DNA of 41,959 nucleotides from JAAFIP01 sp043766985 (GTDB lineage Bacteria; Pseudomonadota; Gammaproteobacteria; Burkholderiales; Burkholderiaceae_C). The notes beneath the pieces were generated by a model, which made no database searches, had not been told where the DNA came from, and worked only from the letters and a program-made list of their open reading frames with translations. Made by a program: the position numbers and the translations under genes. Positions 1 to 8,607 of this stretch are shown here, in pieces (positions within the stretch are counted from its first letter, which is position 1; every line of letters starts with the position of its first letter). The stretch spans positions 1 to 41,959 of the forward strand of contig JAYUHM010000018.1 in assembly GCA_043766985.1 (NCBI GenBank), read 5' to 3'.

Positions 1-576
1 GTGGTAGGCGATGTAGCTTGCAGTCATCTATCTATAACGCTCTACCCTCACCGCTGGTGGACTCGGTTGTGCTGGCTTCTGCCGCCCAGACTCCTAGAGG
101 TGCTTGTCATTCCGCCCGACTTGATGGACAGGCTGAAGAAAAAAGGCGGGCTGGACAAGTTGCGCGGGCAGGTGCGTTTCTCTTCATTGCAATATTTGAC
201 CATCCACCCTGTGGAGCGCAAAGCTGAGGCCGAACAAGAACATATCACCGTAAAACTCAAAAACTACGTGCTGCTGTCACCCGAGGCCATAAACCTTGAC
301 GATGCCAATCGGCAAAAACTGCAGGCCGTGATTAACAAAGAGCCCCTGGCGCTGATTGAATACTGGGCAGTTGACCCAGACTATGACGGCAAGGTGTTTA
401 GGTCTGTCTGGCAAGATTACCGGGGTAACACAGCCAACGACGAAGACGCGCTGCGGGTGGTGACTCAGGCGGTAGTCACCGTGCCGCTTAAAGCTGGCCC
501 ACGCAAAGTGTGTGTACGTGTGGTGGATGTGTTCGGCTTTGAGGCCGAAGTGGTCAGCACGGTGGGTGTGGCATGA
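1..576 (+). CDS. DNA methyltransferase of a restriction-modification operon, C-terminal part only
   Basis: The reading frame is open from the window edge to the stop at 574-576. From about base 88 onward the protein looks like the C-terminal region of a DNA adenine methyltransferase of the type III (Mod-like) class: it has the stretch LLEVLVIPPDL, then QVRFSSLQYL, KNYVLLSPEAINL and IEYWAVDPDYDG, which I recall from such proteins. No catalytic DPPY or SAM-binding motif is present, as those would lie upstream outside the window. The first ~29 codons do not resemble the family in this frame, so a frameshift, a junction or an assembly-edge error is possible. The stop overlaps the start of the downstream nuclease gene (ATGA), which supports one operon. 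The methylated sequence and the exact R-M type cannot be told from here. GTG at base 1 is only the window edge, not a supported start. Confidence 0.7.
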   Translation: MVGDVACSHLSITLYPHRWWTRLCWLLPPRLLEVLVIPPDLMDRLKKKGGLDKLRGQVRFSSLQYLTIHPVERKAEAEQEHITVKLKNYVLLSPEAINLDDANRQKLQAVINKEPLALIEYWAVDPDYDGKVFRSVWQDYRGNTANDEDALRVVTQAVVTVPLKAGPRKVCVRVVDVFGFEAEVVSTVGVA

Positions 577-3548
577 GCCACAAGTCAGACAACCAACTGG
601 CCCTGTCAGCAGGGCTAACACTCAAAACCAACCAGCTCTGCTTGGGCCTTGAATCAGGTGCGGCAGACATACTAGAACTGGTGACACCCACTACCGCAGA
701 GTTGCTGACATGGTGGTTTGGCGAAGATACGGTGCTGTCTCGTGGAGGATTGAACTTTCACGCAGGGCAAAAGCAAGCCATTTTGAACGCCATAGTGGCG
801 CATGAAGTATTGGGTAAAGACCATGCGCAGTGGTCGCTGCTAGACCTGTACAAGGCTGCCGCCCCTGATGCGCTGCTGGCTGGCACGCGTATGGGTGAAG
901 TGGCACAGGCCAAACACATGCACCCTAAGTATTGCTTCAAGATGGCCACAGGTACGGGCAAAACATGGGTGTTGCAGGCGCTGATGATTTGGCAACTGTT
1001 GAACAAAACTGCGGCAGTGGCTGAGGGCGTTGACGATGCGCGGTTTACCCGGCAGTTTATGGTGGTGGCACCGGGGCTAATTGTGTATGAGCGGCTGCTA
1101 GATGCGTTTTGCGGCAAACTGGTTGAAGGTGGACATGCGCATGGCAATAGCGCAAGAGACTTCAATACGTCCGACATAGCTCGGTTTGCTGATCTGTTCA
1201 TTCCCGAGGCGTACCGTGAGGTAGTTTTCGCCTTTGTGCGCGGCAATGTATGCCAAAAAAGCGAAATTGGCTTGAAGGCCACGGGCAACGGCATGATTGC
1301 TGTGACTAACTGGCACTTATTGACGGAAGGTGACGTTGCCGGAGACGTTGAAGACCTGGACGAGATAGAAACGCCCGGTGCGCCGCTAGAGCCGCAGCAG
1401 GTGGTTGCTGCTGTGCTACCACTGATGCCGGGCCGAGCCACAGGCAACAGCCTAGACGTATTGGACCGGCGCTATGCACGCGGCAACGTGCTGGAGTTTT
1501 TGGCTGGCTTGCCCGAACTGATGGTGTTTAACGATGAAGCGCACCACATTCATGAATTTAAGCGGGAGGGCGAAACCACCGAGGTGGAATGGCAAAAAAG
1601 CCTAAGCCGCATTGCTGCAACTAAAGGCAGACGCTTTGTGCAGGTCGATTTTTCAGCCACGCCCTACAACGATGTGGGTGCGGGAAAAAACAAACGCAAG
1701 CTGTACTTTCCTCACATCATTACGGACTTTGACTTGAAAAGCGCCATGCGGGCGGGGCTGGTGAAATCGCTAGTATTAGACCGACGCAAAGAAATCGGTG
1801 CGCTGCCGCTAGAGTTCAAAGCCGAGCGCGATGATGACGGCAACCCCATTTTGAGCGAAGGCCAGCGTGTGATGCTGCGCGCTGGTTTGAAAAAGCTGCG
1901 TAAACTGGAAGCTGACTTTGCCAAGCTGGATGCTACGCGCTATCCCAAAATGCTGGTGGTGTGTGAAGACACCACAGTGTCGCCACTGGTAGCGGCTTTT
2001 TTACAAGACGAAGGCTTGAACGCTGATGAGGTGATGACCATTGACTCTGGCAAAAAAGCCGAGCTGGGCGAGAAAGACTGGGCACCTGTGCGCGAGCGCC
2101 TTTTTAGCGTTGACCATCACGCTAGTCCCAAAGTCATTGTCAGCGTGTTGATGCTGCGTGAGGGCTTTGACGTGAACAACATTTGCGTTATCGTGCCATT
2201 GCGCTCGTCGCAGGCGCAGATTTTGTTAGAGCAAACCATTGGGCGCGGCTTGCGGCTAATGTGGCGTGACGATGAATATACCGATTTGAAGCGTGAAAAC
2301 CGTGAACGCATCAACGCGGGGCAGGAACCAGGTAGTTTGATTGATGTGTTGTCTATTGTTGAGCACCCTGCATTTCAGTCGTTTTATGACGATTTGATTA
2401 ACGAAGGTTTGGCTGGTGCGACGGGTGACGATATGGATGACACCAGCGCTACGGGCGACGTGATAGCCGCCGAACTGCGACAAGGTTATGAGGCGTTTGA
2501 CTTTGGCATTCCGTTCATTCTGCAAGAAGCGGACGAGGTGCGCGATCACCATGCTTTCGACTTGACAGCTCTGCCTGCCTTCACCGCAATGACCCACGCG
2601 GATCTCAGCGGATTGCTGGGTAAGGGAGATACTTTTATTTCCCAAGACCTGCAAAGCTCAACGCTGTTTGGCGACTATCGAGTTGACGGTGCAGTCATGA
2701 ACGTGGGCGGTTACAACGAGTATTTAACACGCTTGACGCGCCGCATCAGCCAAGCGCTGAGCTCTGATCTGCCTAAGGGCAACAAAATAGCGACGCATTT
2801 GGCCAAACCTTATTTGCAGGTCAATACCGCAGAGCTGACTGGTTGGCTGGACGACTATATCTGGACGCAGTTGTTTGATGCCGCGTTTAACCCGCAAGAT
2901 GACGAAAACTGGCGTTTGTTGCTGTTGCAACCCGTGGTTGACCACATTACCAAGGTGTTTGCAGTCGCGCTTTTAGATTCTGAGCAAAAACATATCACGG
3001 GAAAAACTGAGGTGCATTTACGGATGCTGTCCGAAGTGCCTAAACTCATGATGCGCGAAAGCCACTCGATTGAGGTGTCCAAATGCATTTACACCCGGTT
3101 GGCCTGGCCCGCACATAGCGGGGGACTGGAGCGTGCTTTTATCCACTGGGCGCAAGCTGATACGCATATTTTGGCGTTTTGCAAGGTCAGCGAAAATCGC
3201 CACACCTTTGCACGGCTGCGCTACGTCAAAGACGACGGGTTACCCGCTTTTTACTCGCCAGATTTCATGGTGCGCACCGAAGGCGCATTGTATTTAGTTG
3301 AAACTAAAGCGCAGCAGCAAACCATCCATCCCAATGTGCAACGCAAGCTCAGAGCAGCCACCGCTTGGTGTGCGCGCATCAATGACTTGTCGCCAGAGCA
3401 GCGCTGCGGTTTGCCTTGGCATTACGTCTTGCTGGCAGAGCCGATGCTGCTGGAATGGCAGGATAAAGGGGCACGCTTAGCGGAATTGCTGGACTTTGCT
3501 CGCTTGCGGCCTTTGGCGGATGCCTCAATGCAAGAGCGGTTGATTTGA
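573..3548 (+). CDS. Restriction endonuclease subunit, helicase-nuclease (type III Res-like)
   Basis: A 991-aa SF2 helicase fused to a nuclease, the DNA-cutting partner of the upstream methyltransferase. Visible motifs: Walker A ATGTGKT at residues 125-131, DEAH at 321-324, SAT at 361-363, and motif VI QTIGRGLRL from residue 554. Near the C-terminus there is a PD-(D/E)xK pattern: the aspartate of SPDF at 897 and ETK at 910-912, typical of type III Res subunits. The gene is intact and begins by a 4-base overlap with the methyltransferase stop. It may belong to the group annotated as BPTD_3080-family restriction endonucleases; that is from memory, unchecked. The C-terminal part ends only 36 bases from convergent hisA, with no clear terminator between. 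The base composition appears slightly more AT-rich than in the flanking his genes, which fits acquisition by transfer. Confidence 0.87.
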   Translation: MSHKSDNQLALSAGLTLKTNQLCLGLESGAADILELVTPTTAELLTWWFGEDTVLSRGGLNFHAGQKQAILNAIVAHEVLGKDHAQWSLLDLYKAAAPDALLAGTRMGEVAQAKHMHPKYCFKMATGTGKTWVLQALMIWQLLNKTAAVAEGVDDARFTRQFMVVAPGLIVYERLLDAFCGKLVEGGHAHGNSARDFNTSDIARFADLFIPEAYREVVFAFVRGNVCQKSEIGLKATGNGMIAVTNWHLLTEGDVAGDVEDLDEIETPGAPLEPQQVVAAVLPLMPGRATGNSLDVLDRRYARGNVLEFLAGLPELMVFNDEAHHIHEFKREGETTEVEWQKSLSRIAATKGRRFVQVDFSATPYNDVGAGKNKRKLYFPHIITDFDLKSAMRAGLVKSLVLDRRKEIGALPLEFKAERDDDGNPILSEGQRVMLRAGLKKLRKLEADFAKLDATRYPKMLVVCEDTTVSPLVAAFLQDEGLNADEVMTIDSGKKAELGEKDWAPVRERLFSVDHHASPKVIVSVLMLREGFDVNNICVIVPLRSSQAQILLEQTIGRGLRLMWRDDEYTDLKRENRERINAGQEPGSLIDVLSIVEHPAFQSFYDDLINEGLAGATGDDMDDTSATGDVIAAELRQGYEAFDFGIPFILQEADEVRDHHAFDLTALPAFTAMTHADLSGLLGKGDTFISQDLQSSTLFGDYRVDGAVMNVGGYNEYLTRLTRRISQALSSDLPKGNKIATHLAKPYLQVNTAELTGWLDDYIWTQLFDAAFNPQDDENWRLLLLQPVVDHITKVFAVALLDSEQKHITGKTEVHLRMLSEVPKLMMRESHSIEVSKCIYTRLAWPAHSGGLERAFIHWAQADTHILAFCKVSENRHTFARLRYVKDDGLPAFYSPDFMVRTEGALYLVETKAQQQTIHPNVQRKLRAATAWCARINDLSPEQRCGLPWHYVLLAEPMLLEWQDKGARLAELLDFARLRPLADASMQERLI

Positions 3549-3584
3549 GAAACAACAGCTTGGTTTATTTGTCAGCTAAATGGA

Positions 3585-4325
3585 TCACCCATTCAACTCA
3601 TCCGCCCGCATCTGCGCCGCCGCAAAATCCAAATCCCCCGAATAAATCGCCCTTCCGCAGATAACGCCTTCGATGCCTTCGGATTCAAAGGCGCAGAGCT
3701 GGTCGATGTCTAGCATGTTGCTCAGGCCGCCGGAGGCGATGACGGGGATGCTGAGGGCTTGGGCTAGTTTGACGGTGGCGTCGATGTTGATGCCTGTGAG
3801 CATGCCGTCGCGGCCAATGTCGGTGTAGATGATGCTTTCTACGCCGTAGTTTTCAAACTTTTTGGCAATGTCGATGACGTCGTGTTTGGTCAGCTTGCTC
3901 CAGCCATCGGTGGCAACTTTGCCGTCTTTGGCGTCCAGGCCGACGATGATGTGACCGGGGAAGGCGGTGCAGGCGTCTTGCAAAAAGCCGGGGTTTTTGA
4001 TGGCTGCGGTGCCGATGATGACGTACTGCAGGCCAGCGTCGATATAGCGCTCAATGGTGTCCAGGTCGCGGATGCCGCCACCCAGCTGCACGGGGATGTC
4101 GGCGCCCACGGCACTCAAGATTTTCTTGATGGCCACAAAATTTTGCGGCGTTCCGGCAAACGCGCCGTTCAAATCCACCAGGTGCAGGCGGCGGGCGCCT
4201 TTGTCGAGCCAGCTTTGGGCCATGGCGACGGGGTCTTCGCCGAAGGTGGTGGATTGGCCCATGTCGCCTTGTTTGAGGCGTACGCAGTGGCCGTCTTTGA
4301 GGTCGATGGCGGGGATGAGTTGCAT
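3585..4325 (-). CDS. hisA: HisA, ProFAR isomerase (histidine biosynthesis)
   Basis: HisA is a TIM-barrel isomerase that converts ProFAR to PRFAR, the fourth step of histidine synthesis, in the cytosol. The protein opens with MQLIPAIDLKDGHCVRL, in which Asp8 is the usual N-terminal catalytic aspartate, and has GLDAKDGKVATDGW in the middle (second catalytic Asp) and phosphate-binding glycines in ASGGLSN and GVICGRAIYSG. I start it at the ATG at 4325, giving 246 aa; a further in-frame ATG at 4343 would add six residues not seen in the family. It lies 60 bases after hisH. It is the last his gene before the convergent restriction operon; hisF and hisI are not in the window. Confidence 0.95.
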   Translation of the reverse strand: MQLIPAIDLKDGHCVRLKQGDMGQSTTFGEDPVAMAQSWLDKGARRLHLVDLNGAFAGTPQNFVAIKKILSAVGADIPVQLGGGIRDLDTIERYIDAGLQYVIIGTAAIKNPGFLQDACTAFPGHIIVGLDAKDGKVATDGWSKLTKHDVIDIAKKFENYGVESIIYTDIGRDGMLTGINIDATVKLAQALSIPVIASGGLSNMLDIDQLCAFESEGIEGVICGRAIYSGDLDFAAAQMRADELNG

Positions 4326-4385
4326 AAAAGTAGTGAAGTGCAAAGAGGCTTAGGCGCGGCTTAGCCAGAGGGGTGGGTGAATCGT

Positions 4386-5108
4386 TTAAGGGTTCCAGTG
4401 AAGGAAGTTGCGGTACAGCGTCAGCCCTTGGGATGCGCTTTTTTCTGGATGGAATTGTGTCGCAAAAATGTTGTCCCGTGCAATAGCGGCGCTAAAGGGC
4501 GCGCCATAGTCGGCCTGGCCAGCGCTGTGGCGGGGGTCTAGCGGGGCTGCGTAGAAGCTGTGCACGAAGTAAAAGTAGGCGTTATTGTCAATGCCGCTCC
4601 ACAAAGCGTGGGGCTGCGACTGGGCTACACGGTTCCATCCCATATGGGGGACTTTAAACCGACTGCCGTCGGGCTGCAAGCGGCCGTCCAGCTGAAATTT
4701 GCGTACGCTGCCTGCAATCAGGCCCAGGCCGGGGGTGTTTTGCTCTTCAGAGTGGTCTAGCAGCATTTGCATGCCTACGCATACGCCAAACAGCGGCTTG
4801 GTTTTAGCGGCCGCAAGCACGGCGGGTAGCAGGTCGCCGCGCTGGGCAGCGCCGAGGGCCTGCATGCTGCTCTGCATGTGCGCGGGGGCTGCACCGGGGG
4901 GCGGCGTGTGGGCTTCGCGCAGCTCGCGCATGCAGTCGCGCATGGCGCCTTGGCCAGGCAGCACGATGCGGTCGGCACGGCGCACGTCTTCGGGCCGGTT
5001 GGTGATAAGCACCTCATAGCCAGTGCCCTTGGCCGCCTCTTTGACGGCGTTGGACACCGAGCGCAGATTGCCCATCCCGTAGTCGACGACTGCAACGGTC
5101 TTACTCAT
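4386..5108 (-). CDS. hisH: HisH, glutaminase subunit of imidazole glycerol phosphate synthase
   Basis: HisH hydrolyses glutamine and passes ammonia to HisF, forming imidazole glycerol phosphate and AICAR. The class I amidotransferase triad is present: Cys110 in FGVCVGMQ, His220 and Glu222 in FHPEKS. Glycine motif PGQGAMRDC at 51-59 lies ahead of it. At 240 aa it is longer than the usual ~200-215 aa: an Ala/Pro/Gln-rich stretch around residues 68-100 pushes the nucleophile away from its usual place near residue 80. The partner gene hisF is outside the window. It is separated from hisB by 143 bases that hold a dispersed repeat, so it may have lost tight coupling with hisB. Confidence 0.95.
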   Translation of the reverse strand: MSKTVAVVDYGMGNLRSVSNAVKEAAKGTGYEVLITNRPEDVRRADRIVLPGQGAMRDCMRELREAHTPPPGAAPAHMQSSMQALGAAQRGDLLPAVLAAAKTKPLFGVCVGMQMLLDHSEEQNTPGLGLIAGSVRKFQLDGRLQPDGSRFKVPHMGWNRVAQSQPHALWSGIDNNAYFYFVHSFYAAPLDPRHSAGQADYGAPFSAAIARDNIFATQFHPEKSASQGLTLYRNFLHWNP

Positions 5109-5130
5109 ATCATCATTTGCAAGTATAGAT

Positions 5131-5194
5131 TACTATTAATTGTATAGCAGCTTGTGCTATACTCTATTGGGCTTAGGGCTTAAAACACTGGTAA
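5131..5194 (+). repeat. Dispersed intergenic repeat, copy A (hisB-hisH gap)
   Basis: This ~64-base element lies between hisB and hisH. It contains the hairpin ATAGCA-GCTTG-TGCTAT followed by CTCTATTGGGCTTAGGGC and AAAACACT. It matches copies at 19896-19960, 24846-24895, 27541-27603 (reverse orientation) and 40889-40950. The match with the 19896 copy is near-identical across the core. All five are between genes. The function is unknown; the hairpin could act on mRNA stability or folding within an operon. Confidence 0.75.
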
Positions 5195-5251
5195 TTCTAC
5201 GAGAATACGACAGCTGGCGTGCGTAGGTGGCACACCCTGCGTTCACGCCAA

Positions 5252-5842
5252 TTACAGGCTCCCTTTGGTCGAGGGAATCACACCCGCCGAGCGTGGGTCT
5301 AGCTCCAGCGCCATGCGCACGGCGCGGGCAAAGGCTTTGAACACCGTCTCAGACTGGTGGTGGGCGTTGTCACCTGTCAGGTTGTCGATATGCAAGGTGA
5401 CCAAAGCGTGGTTCACAAAACCTTGAAAAAATTCGTAGGCCAGCTGGGTGTCAAACGCGCCGACCATGCCGGACTTAAACGGCACGTTCATATGCAAGCC
5501 AGGGCGGCCCGAAAAATCAATCACCACGCGGCTGAGCGCCTCGTCTAGCGGCACATAGGCGTGGCCATAGCGCTTGATGCCTTTTTTGTCGCCAACAGCT
5601 TTGAACACCGCTTGGCCGAGGGTGATGCCCACGTCTTCCACCGTGTGGTGGCCGTCAATATGCAGGTCGCCTACTGCTTGAATATCCAGGTCAATCAGCC
5701 CGTGGCGGGCGATTTGGTCGAGCATGTGGTCAAAAAAACCAATGCCGGTAGACAGGTTGGCTACGCCGGTGCCGTCCAAGTCGATCTTGACGGTGATTTG
5801 GGTTTCGTTGGTGTTGCGGGTGACTTCAGCGGTGCGGTTCAT
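5252..5842 (-). CDS. hisB: HisB, imidazoleglycerol-phosphate dehydratase
   Basis: A 196-aa single-function IGPD, which dehydrates imidazole glycerol phosphate to imidazole acetol phosphate using two bound manganese ions. The metal-binding histidine clusters are visible: GFFDHMLDQIARHG in the first half with DGHHTVEDVGI, and later EFFQGFVNHALVTLHI and GDNAHHQSETVFKAFARA in the second half, which is the duplicated fold of the family. It lacks the phosphatase domain found fused in enterobacterial HisB, as usual in Burkholderiales. It begins at ATG 5842, 45 bases after the J-domain gene. Confidence 0.96.
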   Translation of the reverse strand: MNRTAEVTRNTNETQITVKIDLDGTGVANLSTGIGFFDHMLDQIARHGLIDLDIQAVGDLHIDGHHTVEDVGITLGQAVFKAVGDKKGIKRYGHAYVPLDEALSRVVIDFSGRPGLHMNVPFKSGMVGAFDTQLAYEFFQGFVNHALVTLHIDNLTGDNAHHQSETVFKAFARAVRMALELDPRSAGVIPSTKGSL

Positions 5843-5887
5843 GGCGGTATTGTCGCAGGTTGGTGGCTCAAACGGATGGGCGGCAGT

Positions 5888-7021
5888 TTAGAAGTAGTCA
5901 GGACCGTCCAGCAAAGACATCTGTACTTTGATCCATTTTTTCAGCGCTTTGTCGTCTTGCACGGCCTGAAGATCGTATTTCAAGCCCTCGATCATGTCCT
6001 TCAGTCTCTGCGCTTGAAAGCGCAGTGCGCTGGTCATCGCCTTGGGTGAGACGTTGTCATATCCCAAGTCAAACGCCATGTGCAGATGGCCCATGATGGC
6101 GTGGTATTCAGCCTGCAGCTCTTTGAGCTGCTCTTTGAGCATGCGGTTAAAGCCGCGCAATTTATCGTCTGCCATGCTGGCCACAGAGGACGGGTCGATT
6201 TGGTCAATCTCAAGCTGCAGGCGCAGCAGGGCGAGCAGGTCTTTACTGTCGTTGGCGGTATTGACGCGTACCATCAGTGCTGTTTTGCGGGTGCGCTCTG
6301 CTGGGTCGCTCTCGCGGTCGGGGTGCAGGGCGCTGACGAGCTTGCGGTAAATGCTGCGCAGGGCGCTGTGCGCATCCATCTGCTCTTGCTCAACCAGTTT
6401 TTGTTTCGGTGTTTTTTTGCGCTTGGCCTGGCGCGCCTCGTGCGCATGCATGGCAGCGTCGTCGTCCGCTTGCATTTTTTTCATCAGCGCTTCTATCATT
6501 TCGTCGGTGGAGAGCAGGCCGTCCGTATCCACTTCCACGCCCATGGCCTGCGCCATAGCGCGGTTCAACTCAGACGAGGTTTCAAGGTCCAGGCCATCTT
6601 CAAGCTCGTCGTCGTCCATTGCAAAATAGCGGTTTGCCACTTCTTGCATGGCAGGACTGAGCCCACCTGCGCCTTGCAAGTCATCCACCAGCATGGCAAT
6701 CAGCTCCTGCACATCCTCGCACGCGCGCTGCGACAATCCTTTGGGCGATTGCAGGCGTTGGTCTAAAAACAGCACCAGTTTTTCTTGCAACGCATGTAGC
6801 TGTGCCCGAAGCGGCGCGAGCTTGGCTTGGCGCTCTTTGTCGTGGGTCTCTCCCAGGGTTTTGAGGCTTTGCAAGGCCTTGCTTTGCTTTTCTATTTTTT
6901 CGAGCAACTGGTTGAATAAGCGTTGCTCAGGGCCTAGCTTTTGCGCCGTAATGGTGAGTTCGGTGGACTGCGTCTGTGCGTCGTCCTCATCGCTTTCAAA
7001 AAGTGATTTTTGCTTAGGCAT
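5888..7021 (-). CDS. J-domain (DnaJ-like) protein inserted in the his operon
   Basis: A 377-aa acidic, charged protein. Residues ~30-120 are rich in Glu/Lys/Gln/Leu and likely helical or coiled-coil. At residues 225-240, YRKLVSALHPDRESD holds the His-Pro-Asp signature (233-235) of J domains, the part that stimulates the ATPase of DnaK/HscA; the following helix carries ALMVRVNTANDSKDL. Unlike DnaJ, there is no Gly/Phe region or zinc-finger cysteines, and the J domain is internal rather than N-terminal. It lies 9 bases after hisC and 45 bases before hisB on the same strand, so it is very likely cotranscribed with the his genes. The client is unknown; no histidine enzyme needing a dedicated co-chaperone is known to me. 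Confidence 0.75.
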   Translation of the reverse strand: MPKQKSLFESDEDDAQTQSTELTITAQKLGPEQRLFNQLLEKIEKQSKALQSLKTLGETHDKERQAKLAPLRAQLHALQEKLVLFLDQRLQSPKGLSQRACEDVQELIAMLVDDLQGAGGLSPAMQEVANRYFAMDDDELEDGLDLETSSELNRAMAQAMGVEVDTDGLLSTDEMIEALMKKMQADDDAAMHAHEARQAKRKKTPKQKLVEQEQMDAHSALRSIYRKLVSALHPDRESDPAERTRKTALMVRVNTANDSKDLLALLRLQLEIDQIDPSSVASMADDKLRGFNRMLKEQLKELQAEYHAIMGHLHMAFDLGYDNVSPKAMTSALRFQAQRLKDMIEGLKYDLQAVQDDKALKKWIKVQMSLLDGPDYF

Positions 7022-7030
7022 CTCGGCCTC

Positions 7031-8164
7031 TCAATGGTCTAAGGTTTCTTCAAGGGCTGCGAGCAGCTGTTGGTTCTCATGGGGCGTACCCACCGAGATG
7101 CGCAAGGTGTTGGCCAACAACAGATGCATGTTGCTGACGTTTTTGACCAGGATGCCGCGCTGCTTCAAGCCGGCAAACGCTTTGGCAGCATCGGCCACCC
7201 GCACAAGGAACATATTGGCATCGCTCTTGATTGGCTGGGCTCCTGGCATTTTGGCAATTGCCTCCAAAAGCATAGTGCGCTGTGCTTTTATCTCGTGGGC
7301 TTGCGCCGCAAATACTTCTTTATTCTCGAGTGCAAACAGCGCGCATTCACAGTTCAGCACGCTGATGTTGTAGGGCGGGCGCAGCTTGTCAATTTCGTTG
7401 ATCAGCGCTGCCGGGCCGGTCATGTAGCCCAGGCGAACGCCGGCCAGGCCAAACTTGCTCAGGGTGCGCATCAGCAGCACATTGGCGTTCGCCTCGGGCG
7501 CGGCGTGGATGTGCGTGATCCAGCTTTTGCTGCTGAAGGGTTGGTAGGCTTCGTCCATCACCACCATGCCGCCGTAGCTTGCTGTTGCCGCAATGATTTT
7601 TTTGATCGTACCCTCGTCCCACAGGTTAGCCGTAGGGTTGTTGGGGTAAGCGATGTAAGTGATGGCTGGCTTTTCTTTGTCGATGGCGGCCAGCATGGCA
7701 GGCTCGTCCAGCTCAAAATCCGCCGTCAAAGGCACGCCAATGAACTGCAGGCCCTGCAATTGCGCGCTCATGGCGTACATCACAAAGCCTGGCAGCGGCG
7801 CGAGGATTTTGCCGCCAGACAGCTTGCTCGAGCCTGCGGGCGCTGGCGTGTCGCAGGCCATGGCTAGCAAAGATATCAGCTCGTCCGAGCCATTGCCCAG
7901 CATCAGGCCGTAGCCCTCGGGTATCTGCGCGTAGCTGCGCAAGGCGGTTTTCAGGTCTTCTGTGCGCGTGCCGGGGTAGCGGTTAATCGCCAATTGGCCC
8001 AGCCGCTCGCCCAGTTGGGCTTGCAGCGCAGGCGGCAAGGTGTAGGGGTTCTCCATCGCGTCCAGCTTGACCATGCCCGCAGAGTCCTGGATGGCATAAG
8101 CGTGCATGGACTGTACGTCGCTACGGATGTGGGACAGTATTTTGGACTGTAGTGCGGTAGTCAT
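7031..8164 (-). CDS. hisC: HisC, histidinol-phosphate aminotransferase
   Basis: A 377-aa fold-type I PLP enzyme that transfers an amino group from glutamate to imidazole acetol phosphate. Features: KLDAMENPYTLP near the N-terminus, LGNGSDELISLL for PLP phosphate contact, AYPNNPTANLWD, MDEAYQPF, and the PLP lysine K237 in TLSKFGLAGVRLGYM. The ATG overlaps the stop of the preceding vapC-like gene by four bases (ATGA, 8161-8164), so its translation is probably coupled to that toxin gene rather than to hisD. It is otherwise ordinary in length and sequence. Confidence 0.96.
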   Translation of the reverse strand: MTTALQSKILSHIRSDVQSMHAYAIQDSAGMVKLDAMENPYTLPPALQAQLGERLGQLAINRYPGTRTEDLKTALRSYAQIPEGYGLMLGNGSDELISLLAMACDTPAPAGSSKLSGGKILAPLPGFVMYAMSAQLQGLQFIGVPLTADFELDEPAMLAAIDKEKPAITYIAYPNNPTANLWDEGTIKKIIAATASYGGMVVMDEAYQPFSSKSWITHIHAAPEANANVLLMRTLSKFGLAGVRLGYMTGPAALINEIDKLRPPYNISVLNCECALFALENKEVFAAQAHEIKAQRTMLLEAIAKMPGAQPIKSDANMFLVRVADAAKAFAGLKQRGILVKNVSNMHLLLANTLRISVGTPHENQQLLAALEETLDH

Positions 8165-8607
8165 GAGAGGTCGTTCAGTAGTTCTATCGAGGACACAAAG
8201 GGGTTAATCACCTGCACCGCGCCGTAGCGCTGCTCATGGGCCATGTCCTCACTCAGCACGTATCGGCAGCCCAAGTGCTGCGCTGCGGCAATCATCAGGC
8301 TGTCCCAGTAATGCAGGCCGTAGCGGCTCTCCACGGCCCAGGCAGATTCCACGGTTGCATGGTCGATTTGCCAGGGTTGCCACAGCTCGTAACGACGCAC
8401 CTCAGCACGCGCATCGCCCGCAGGCATAGGCGGTTTGATCTTGCGCGTCACATTCACGTAAAACTCATTGAGCACCTGCGTGCTGACACGGCCTGTACCC
8501 CGCGCCCACAAGACGCCCAGCCATTGCAAAGCCTTCTCACGCTTGACCGGGTCAGCCCCATCTTCGCTGTAAATCAGGATATTGGTGTCCACAAACACGC
8601 TGCTCAT
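8161..8607 (-). CDS. vapC: VapC-like PIN-domain toxin
   Basis: A 148-aa PIN-domain protein, expected to be a Mg-dependent RNase toxin. The acidic active-site set is complete: Asp7 in VDTNILIYSE, Glu48 in VLNEFYVN, Asp101 in HYWDSLMIAAA and Asp120 in LSEDMAHEQ. It overlaps its antitoxin gene (8604-8607) and hisC (8161-8164), each by ATGA. VapC enzymes usually cut tRNA or rRNA; the target here is unknown. The symbol reflects the family, not proven function. The pair sits between hisD and hisC, where relatives have none as far as I know. Confidence 0.88.
   Translation of the reverse strand: MSSVFVDTNILIYSEDGADPVKREKALQWLGVLWARGTGRVSTQVLNEFYVNVTRKIKPPMPAGDARAEVRRYELWQPWQIDHATVESAWAVESRYGLHYWDSLMIAAAQHLGCRYVLSEDMAHEQRYGAVQVINPFVSSIELLNDLS

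Noticed and set aside
3549..3584. Shared terminator between the convergent restriction gene and hisA
   Set aside because: The 36 bases contain no stem followed by a T-run in either direction.
3882..4364. A 160-codon + strand open frame over hisA
   Set aside because: Antisense of an intact, well-conserved hisA.
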